A DNA stretch of 64,000 nt from assembly GCA_016169945.1 (NCBI GenBank), contig JADLSH010000395.1, positions 8,274,001-8,338,000 on the forward strand. The letters are read 5' to 3'. Numbering within the stretch: position 1 is the stretch's first letter; each line of letters starts with the position of its first letter. The position numbers and the translations under genes were made by a program. Of the stretch, positions 57,456 through 64,000 are shown in pieces. The notes beneath the pieces were generated by a model, which worked only from the letters and a program-made list of their open reading frames with translations, was not told the origin of the DNA and did not search any database. The DNA comes from Trachythela sp. YZ-2020 (lineage: Eukaryota > Cnidaria > Anthozoa > Malacalcyonacea > Clavulariidae).

Positions 57456-58446
57456 AGTTGACGTGTCATTTATGCCATGTTCTTTCGTCAAAATCCAAGA
57501 TCTGATTGGTTATGTTAGTGAATATATGCTAATGCGACCTAAACCGACTCATAAAGCAACTTATGTATGCAAATATTTGTTATGATATGGATGAAAATCA
57601 AATTATTGCTTGCTCAGCAAATTCCATTCCCGGGCCGGTATTATAATTTATATAGGTGCACAGAAAGCGAGTATATCTAGCTGGAGTATATAATAAATAG
57701 CTTGAAACATTATAGTGTTTTGCCCAGATTGGGTTTGCCATGCATTTTGGTACAACAAGGCTGTTTATGCTTATGCATCCAAATGCAGGGGCACACATTC
57801 CCAAAAAGTTTGGGGGGGTGTCCATTGTTCAGGGACCGACTTTTTATATTTGTTTGACCACATCAAAACATGTATTATGAGTTAGTATTATCGTCGGAAA
57901 TGGCATTTTCAGAGTCTTCTCTACCTCTTTCGTTATATGCCCTTTCATTAATATATATAAGATTTCAAACACTCTAGTTCCGAATTCAAACACTTCGCTT
58001 CAATTTTCTTTAAATTGCCCCCAAAACGTAACCTTCAACATCATAAAAACCCAATTAGAAACTGCATTTTTACAACAGAGTTGACTTAATTTTACTCGCG
58101 AATACTGACGTGGAAATAGAACGCACTATGCGGCAGAGCAAAAGTTAGAAGGTTTTCGTCATCTTACATTTGAGTATATTGCTTTAAGAGGAAAATATAT
58201 CTCTGGGTTTTGCAATGTTGATTTCTTTTATTGACAATTTTGGTATCGTTTATCATACGTTTTTTAGACAGGATGTTTCAGACCAACTCGGACCGAATTA
58301 GTAGTGTAATTTTACAATTTGGGACCGATGTCACCCCCTCTGTATTGTAGGTGGGTTTCACTGTGTTATACATGGGGAAACACAACTTTACATGCATGTA
58401 TTGAAGAGTTGTACCTACATTGGGGGCCTGTCATATAGTCATAGTC
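57456..58446. other. No gene seen
   Basis: AT-rich, with a G run at 57811-57817. No family motif in any frame. Confidence 0.4.
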
Positions 58447-58454
58447 GTATGAGC

Positions 58455-58796
58455 ACGGGCCGCGGAACCGGGGGGGGGGGGCAATGGGGACATGTGCTCC
58501 CCCACTTTTTTTAAAAGTGAAAAAAGTGCCCTTTTTTCTGGGCTGAAGTGCCCCATTTAATTAAAGAACGAAAAAAGGATTTCTTGAATGAACGCCCTCT
58601 TTTGCTGGAAACAAAGTGCCCTTTTTGCTGTAGCAAAGACTCTGTAAAGGCCATTTCCGACGTTATAGAGACTCCATATTTTCAAAAATTTTCGTTCGAC
58701 TCGTGAACAACATAAAATCGTTTGATTTTGGTCATATACAAAAGTGCCCCTTTGGCCAACGCCCCTCCACTTTCGAAATGCTTCTGCGGCCTCTGC
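58455..58796. mobile_element. 342-bp hAT-type MITE with perfect TSD
   Basis: ACGGGCCGCGGAACC at the left and TTCTGCGGCCTCTGC at the right are imperfect inverted ends. GTATGAGC lies directly outside both (58447-58454 and 58797-58804). The interior has AAGTGCCC words repeated four times. Frames crossing it on both strands are chance. Confidence 0.8.
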
Positions 58797-58804
58797 GTAT
58801 GAGC

Positions 58805-59820
58805 GACTACATAATGGTAAATCGCGCGCATTTGCAACCAAACAGAAAATAACCGAAACACAACTGCGTTTCCTTTTAGAGTCGTTCAAGTGCAAAAATC
58901 TCCTAATGACAGATATTTTAAGGCAAATTGTATTATTGCCAGCTAGTGTACAAATAGTGCACCGTTATTGTGACCTTGGGACTTTAAACTATGCAATGAT
59001 ATTGCAAGTTGTTAGTATTAGCTGTGCAATATCAATCCAATGGCAGTATTGTGGCAGTGAAGTGATTATTAAATGCAAATGATCTTGTTGAAATATTTCA
59101 CTTCCTTATACATTGCCCTATTCATACAAAGAATATTGCGGATTTACGATATGTATGAATTCCCTTGTGACCTGATTACTGATCGAGGTCTGCAAAACAT
59201 CAACTAATAAACTGTACATCCGCATGAAGTCATCCAGTCACACTTCTTTCTATATCTGAGAAGAGCATGGGGAACCCATCTTCTCTTCGAATCTTGCCAC
59301 GAGAAATATTTGCGTATATATGAGTATAACTATTCACTACGATCGATCGAGCTATAAGCACAGAAGAAAGATATATACAGAAGGGCCACTCAGCGGTGCA
59401 ACGTGTCCTCGGTTTTTTATGCAAAAATATGCAGTTTACTGGCCAGGAAAATGGCGGATCAGCCAGTTCAGCGTGCTTATTGGCCAGAAAAAGCAATTGA
59501 CTGGCCAGAGAAATGGCGGCCAACATGCGTAATGCGATATGCGCGACCCCAAAAAATTCAAAGGTTCCCAAGAGAGTGAACCCTCTATATAATATTTACT
59601 CTATGCTATAAGTTTGAAAGTCCCGCACAAAAGACATTCAATTTTATCAAGATTTAGTCCCGTTCAGTCACAACCAATAACAACCAAGTATTTTGCCTAA
59701 GCATGCAAATTAAAAACGACAACCAGTAGGAATCAGCGATTTTGCTTATGCTTACGTCTCGATAATGATATTAATGAGGCTATACATGTAAGTCCGCTTT
59801 CGTCCTTAGATACAGGTCAA
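58805..59820. other. No gene seen
   Basis: Includes two partial repeats of TGGCCAGnAAAATGGCGG at about 59440 and 59500. No coding motif. Confidence 0.4.
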
Positions 59821-59933
59821 CTATTCAATTTTGGCGAATTACGAAAGCTTTGAGCATATTGATCGTATGATTTACATACACATCAACGTAAGTGGTTTGA
59901 CTCATTGACTGGTAGCTACAGAAAGTAATATAT
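59821..59933. repeat. 114-bp direct repeat, copy 2
   Basis: Second copy of 56859-56972, same orientation. Here the sequence continues into GCAAATTTATAG, whereas copy 1 is interrupted right after ATATAT by the mariner-type MITE. Confidence 0.9.
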
Positions 59934-60545
59934 GCAAATTTATAGATAATAATAATAACTTTATTCATAACAAAATACCAATACTGGTACATAATGAATA
60001 CATAACATTCTATAAGTCAAAATTAACTAACAGATTCACACATTTTATAAATGACTGAACTTAAATCTCATGCACTAAATATATAGTTGCAAACATAATT
60101 GTTCTACTCAAGTTGAAATATTTTAGTTTGGTTACTTGATGAATGTACAAACTTGATCAATATTTTCTCATTTCACATGTTTCCCACAGCCCGCCATCAC
60201 AAACAAACAAACATGAACGCATATTTCATCCGGTCGGTTTGCATTTCAAAACCGGTCAAATAACTGGCATGCAAATGGCGAAAATGTAACACTTGCTTTA
60301 CTGTATGTGACAACAATCCTAAACCGCCACACAACCGAACAATACTCTCTGGTACCAATACAAAATAACACAATATTGTAGTAGCTACTTCTCTGTTAAT
60401 ATTTAAAAAAAACATGTCTTCATTTCGGACAAGGCGCGTATTTTGATTGGGTGTAACACAGCATGCGTCATATTTTAATTTTATGTGCATGGTTGATATT
60501 GTCATACTTTATTTTTGTTGTCATACTTTATTTTTAGTTAATATT
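59934..60545. other. AT-rich flank, possible LINE/SINE 3' tail
   Basis: ATAATAATAATAACTTTATT at 59945-59964 looks like the reversed tail of a retroelement, but no body follows. The 102-codon minus-strand frame has no motif. Confidence 0.35.
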
Positions 60546-62853
60546 GTTTTGATCGGTTATTAATGGATGATTAAGGTTGTTACAGGCTTTTTGTTTACCA
60601 AGAGGCGTGTCTAATATTATTTTATGCAACCTGTACCATCCACCAGGGGCAAATGATCAGTCTTTGATCAACTACGTTTTTGAATCATTAGTAACACTCG
60701 AAACAAAATTTACAAACAGTGGGATAATCTTATCTGGTGATTTTAATAAATTGAACGTTCATCTGTTAAAAAAACAGTTTTAAATTGCGTCAGATTGTAA
60801 ATTTCCCTACTCGTGGTAATAACATCCTCGATCTGATTTTAACTAATATGAAAATGTTTTATGATTCTCCAATTAAACGCCCTCCTTTTGGACTATCCGA
60901 TCACGTCACCGTATAGAAGTGCAACCACTAAAAAGACGTAAAAATTCTGGAACAAAATGTTGGAGCATAACTTTGTTCTTGACTTTCTACTCCCCATAAA
61001 AAAAGAAGATTTTGATCAATAATGAGCCCCCTTGGATGACCAAATCGTTAAAACAACTGATTCGCCGAAGGGGGAAAGCTTTTGCACTAATCAACTTAGA
61101 CTCTTTTAAGAAACTAAGAAACCAAGTAAACCGCGAAAGGAAATCTTGTCGGAAACGTTTTTATTTAAACAAAGTCGAACATCTGAAATCTTGTTCACCT
61201 TCAACTTGGTGGAAGGAGATCAAAAAGTTAAGTGGCGTATCTTCACCTGTGCCCTCACAAGAAGACAAGATGTCAATCCTGCACAACATTGATAAAGAGT
61301 CATTGCCATCTGATCACACTCCTGAGCAACTTGCAAACATGATTAACGAATCTTTTGTAACGCCTATGAAAGCCTTTAATCCACTACTCCCCCACTTACG
61401 CCTTGATAACGAGGATGATAATTTCCCGAGTCTGTCGCTCGTCACCGAGTTTTCTGCTTTCAAGATGTTGTCAACTCTTAATGCAAGGAAAGTAACTGGC
61501 CCAGACGGCATTCCCGCCTGGGTCTTAAAAGAGAACGCTGACATATTGGCTTCTTCTGTGGCGGATATCATAAACAGCTCTTATAAAGAGGCTCATTTAC
61601 CAGAATCATGGAAATTACACCATTACACCGATTCCAAAGCAGAAACCTGTCCGAGATGTAATTAAACACCGAAGGCCCATATCACTTACTGCGATCGTAT
61701 CAAAAGTAGCTGAGGAATTTGTCGTGGAAAACTATGTTAAACCAGCTGTACTTAAGAAGATAGACTCTAATCAGTATGGGGCAATCCCAAACTCAAGTAC
61801 AACCATAGCTTTACTCAGTATGTTACAATCCTGGAATAAGGCAACTGATGGCAACGGAGCGGCCGTTCGGGTACTGTTATTGGACTTTAAGAAAGCTTTT
61901 GACCTGATTGATCATCACTTATTGGTTGAAAAACTACGCTTGTTCGATATACCGAAATGGGTTTTAAACTGGATCGTGGATTTTCTTTCTGGTAGAAAGC
62001 AAATTGTTTCTCGGAGTGGGAACTTGTACCTGCGGGTGTTCCGCAGGGGACAAAGCTGTGAAGTAATTGGAAAAGATCAAACAAGTAACTTGCAAAACCA
62101 AATGGACATTTTAGCGAACAACATTTCATCTGATAAGTTCCAGTTAAACGAATCAAAGTGTAAAGAAATGAGAATTTGTTTTGGATGTAATATTAACGAC
62201 TTTCAACCAATTACCATCAATAACATTACACTGGATATTGTCCAAAACGTGAAGGTTTTGGGATTGCATATAGCTAACAATTTTAAGTGCAACATCTGTG
62301 TGAATGAAGTGATCAAGAAATGCTGTAAACGCATTTACCATCTTACCCAATTAAAATGAGCAAATATTGGACTTAAGGAATTGCTTCAATTTTACAAATC
62401 GTGCATAAGACCTGTTCTGGAGTACGCCTGCCCGGTCTTCCACAATAGCCTTACATCGTATTTGTCAAACGACCTAGGATCACTCCAAAAGCGAGCACTA
62501 AAAATAATTCTGCCCCATCATAACTATGAAAACGCTCTGAAATTTACTAACTTGCAACGTCTTAGTGAAAGGAGAAATGATCTAACAACGAAGTTGTTCA
62601 AGAAAATAGTTGCAGATCCATCTCACAGGCTCCATGGCCATCTTCCTCCCTGTTTAGAACATTTAAATATGGGACTTAGGACACAACATTTATTTAATAT
62701 TAATTTTAATACTAAACGTTTTAGGAATAGTTTTATAACTTATAACTCATTGAAGATGTAACTTACTAAAAATCATACCTTTGTAATCTTAAACGTATTT
62801 CAGCTATATGGCTGCTAGTTTTAAGAAATAAATTATCTATCTATCTATCTAAG
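60546..62853 (+). mobile_element. CR1/L2-type LINE, 5'-truncated, (ATCT)n tail
   Basis: One insertion reads endonuclease, RT and thumb in order on the plus strand and ends with (ATCT)4 at 62836-62851, a simple-repeat tail usual for L2/CR1-type LINEs. Confidence 0.9.
60577..62761 (+). pseudogene. LINE ORF2: endonuclease and reverse transcriptase, YxDD deleted
   Basis: The endonuclease C-terminal part has LCNLYHPPGANDQSLIN and IILSGDFNKLNVH, then VNFPTRGNNILDLILTN. The linker has PPWMTKSLKQLIRRRGKAF. RT fingers read ARKVTGPDGIPAWVLKENAD, the palm VLLLDFKKAFDLIDHHLLVE, and motif B is readable as PAGVPQGTKL in a shifted frame at about 62025-62055. The sequence then drops straight to SNLQNQMDILANNISSDKFQ, so the YADD segment is absent (deletion junction about 62055). 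The thumb follows as VLGLHIANNFKCNICVNEVI and LQFYKSCIRPVLEYACPVFH. Frame changes occur at about 60780, 60950, 61620 and 62030, with a stop near 62358. Confidence 0.92.
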
Positions 62854-63290
62854 CAAATTATCTGAAATTTTGTACAGTAATTAAAAACCCAACAAATTTT
62901 CCATCCATTAACTCAAAATACGATTAAAGCTTTTAAATTTCGTGCGCAAGTTATTTTTAGTTTGTTGGAAAAGAAACACCCCCCTGGTTTACACAATTTG
63001 AGTTCGAGTATTTTTTTGCATTGTTCTACATTATGGGTACTCAAGGAATCTATATATAATAAAAACTTGATACCACGAGCTGTTTTGCTAAATTGAGAGC
63101 AATTTCAAATCTGTATATACGATCGATGTAAGGCTGATCTATTCCTTATTTATATCAGCTTGTCGCTGATTGATGCATGTTAAGCACCTTACATTACTTA
63201 CTGTACATTAACACAACGATAGCAATAACACTGTAGGACACTTTAGTTTATATGCAGAGGAAAAAGGAAAAGGAAAAACTTACTTTTAGG
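62854..63290. other. No gene seen
   Basis: AT-rich flank after the LINE tail. Confidence 0.4.
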
Positions 63291-63352
63291 TAGGCTGCCA
63301 TCCACAACTGATTTATATTCTTGGGTTTGTTTTTTGGGAGCTTAATCACAAA
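63291..63352 (-). CDS. Possible isolated small exon
   Basis: On the minus strand, TTTTTGTGATTAAG precedes about 60 bases open in two frames (for example NKPKNINQLWMAAYLK), and a strong donor, GTAAGTTTTT, follows. The family and frame are undetermined. It may belong to a gene extending beyond the window. Confidence 0.25.
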
Positions 63353-63411
63353 AAGAGCAAAATATTCAAATAAGACATTGTAACAGCAGATGCATTAAGG
63401 CGCATTGCCAG

Positions 63412-63453
63412 TTAATGGGTTTAGACACTGGCAGATAGTTTTGTTAACCCATT
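63412..63453. repeat. Inverted pair GTTAATGGGTT / AACCCATTAAC
   Basis: GTTAATGGGTTTAGAC at 63412 and TTAACCCATTAAC ending at 63453. A further AACCCATTA ends the window at about 63990, so a repeat family probably runs past the edge. The 83-codon frame at 63597-63848 has no recognised motif. Confidence 0.5.
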
Positions 63454-64000
63454 AACTAGCAGTACCCTACTGTACCACTGACAAGTGAAATTGTCTGGCG
63501 TTAGACAGAGTAAAATACTAAAGTACAGGACATGTAGGTACAGTTGGGTGCATTGGCATTAAGTAATTTGTTTATTATATAAGTGATCTATCAGCAGTGA
63601 TCTCCATACAAAGTATAACTGGAGTTATACGGCTTTTGGACCATTTGCCCCTAACCATGCAGATTCCACCACCAATGCATAACTTCAACCATCCCGATCC
63701 AACAAGGTTTAATTGTTATCCATTGGAAATATACAGCAACATATGCCACACGTTTGATAATGGTATACCTAATTATGTGACAGTTGACACTGACAGATTC
63801 GCAACTGAACAGCATGCAAGCAAAGTATATCTAGCCTCAAAAACATGAAATTCTAATCAAATCTGTAGGTTTATCTTAGTACGTTTGGCCTTGTTGTCGA
63901 CAGGGTCTTGGCCAAAAAATATTTGGCAATACAAGTAATTTGGGAACTTCAGTTAGGAAACATGTGCATTAATTGGATGACGGTTTTTAACCCATTAGTT

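Noticed and set aside
58557..59082. Paired 112-codon frames on opposite strands
   Set aside because: Both run across the hAT-type MITE end; no recognisable domain.

Overview
The window looks like animal nuclear DNA, most likely cnidarian. It is AT-rich and intron-bearing, and almost all of it is transposon-derived. The evidence for Cnidaria is indirect: the mix of CR1/L2-type LINEs, BEL and gypsy relics, hAT, Tc1 and Academ-like DNA transposons, a perfect-TIR MITE beginning CTCGTACCCAGAGCC, and a Rep-like gene whose text I associate with cnidarian uncharacterised proteins. No rRNA, tRNA or CRISPR array was seen. Everything was read by eye.

Region by region. 0-3 kb: AT minisatellite, a foldback element (448-1498), a MITE (1541-1797) and a minus-strand acidic coding-like stretch. 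3.1-7.8 kb: a seven-exon plus-strand gene of unknown function; a 2.7-kb hAT transposon sits exactly at its third splice donor and duplicates that donor as its TSD. 8.7-11.7 kb: a TIR element with a THAP exon, flanked on both sides by AACAA/TTGTT dyads. 13.8-18.6 kb: a LINE relic, a BEL/Pao relic and two head-to-head LTRs. 19.3-25.4 kb: tandem repeats, a long-TIR element enclosing a MITE with a ~31-bp array, duplications and a broken Tc1 transposase. 25.5-29.7 kb: three related TTAA-type elements and a ~112-bp satellite, with one copy a patchwork of both. 29.9-31.6 kb: a decayed HUH-endonuclease/SF3-helicase Rep gene on the minus strand. 31.9-38.7 kb: gypsy and LINE relics. 39-47.4 kb: a hAT-type non-autonomous element, then a minus-strand host gene whose intron carries a 6.2-kb Academ-like transposon with a 1,064-codon open frame. 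50.5-53.2 kb: a gypsy relic and a lone 3' exon. 53.5-59 kb: MITEs and hairpins. 60.5-62.9 kb: a LINE with an ATCT tail.

Only two loci look like host genes: 3127-7804 (+) and 40574-47386 (-). Both have intronic transposon insertions that leave the flanking exons in frame. The most unusual items are the Rep gene, the donor-duplicating hAT insertion, the Academ-like element, and the satellite/MITE patchwork, which may be an assembly artefact.
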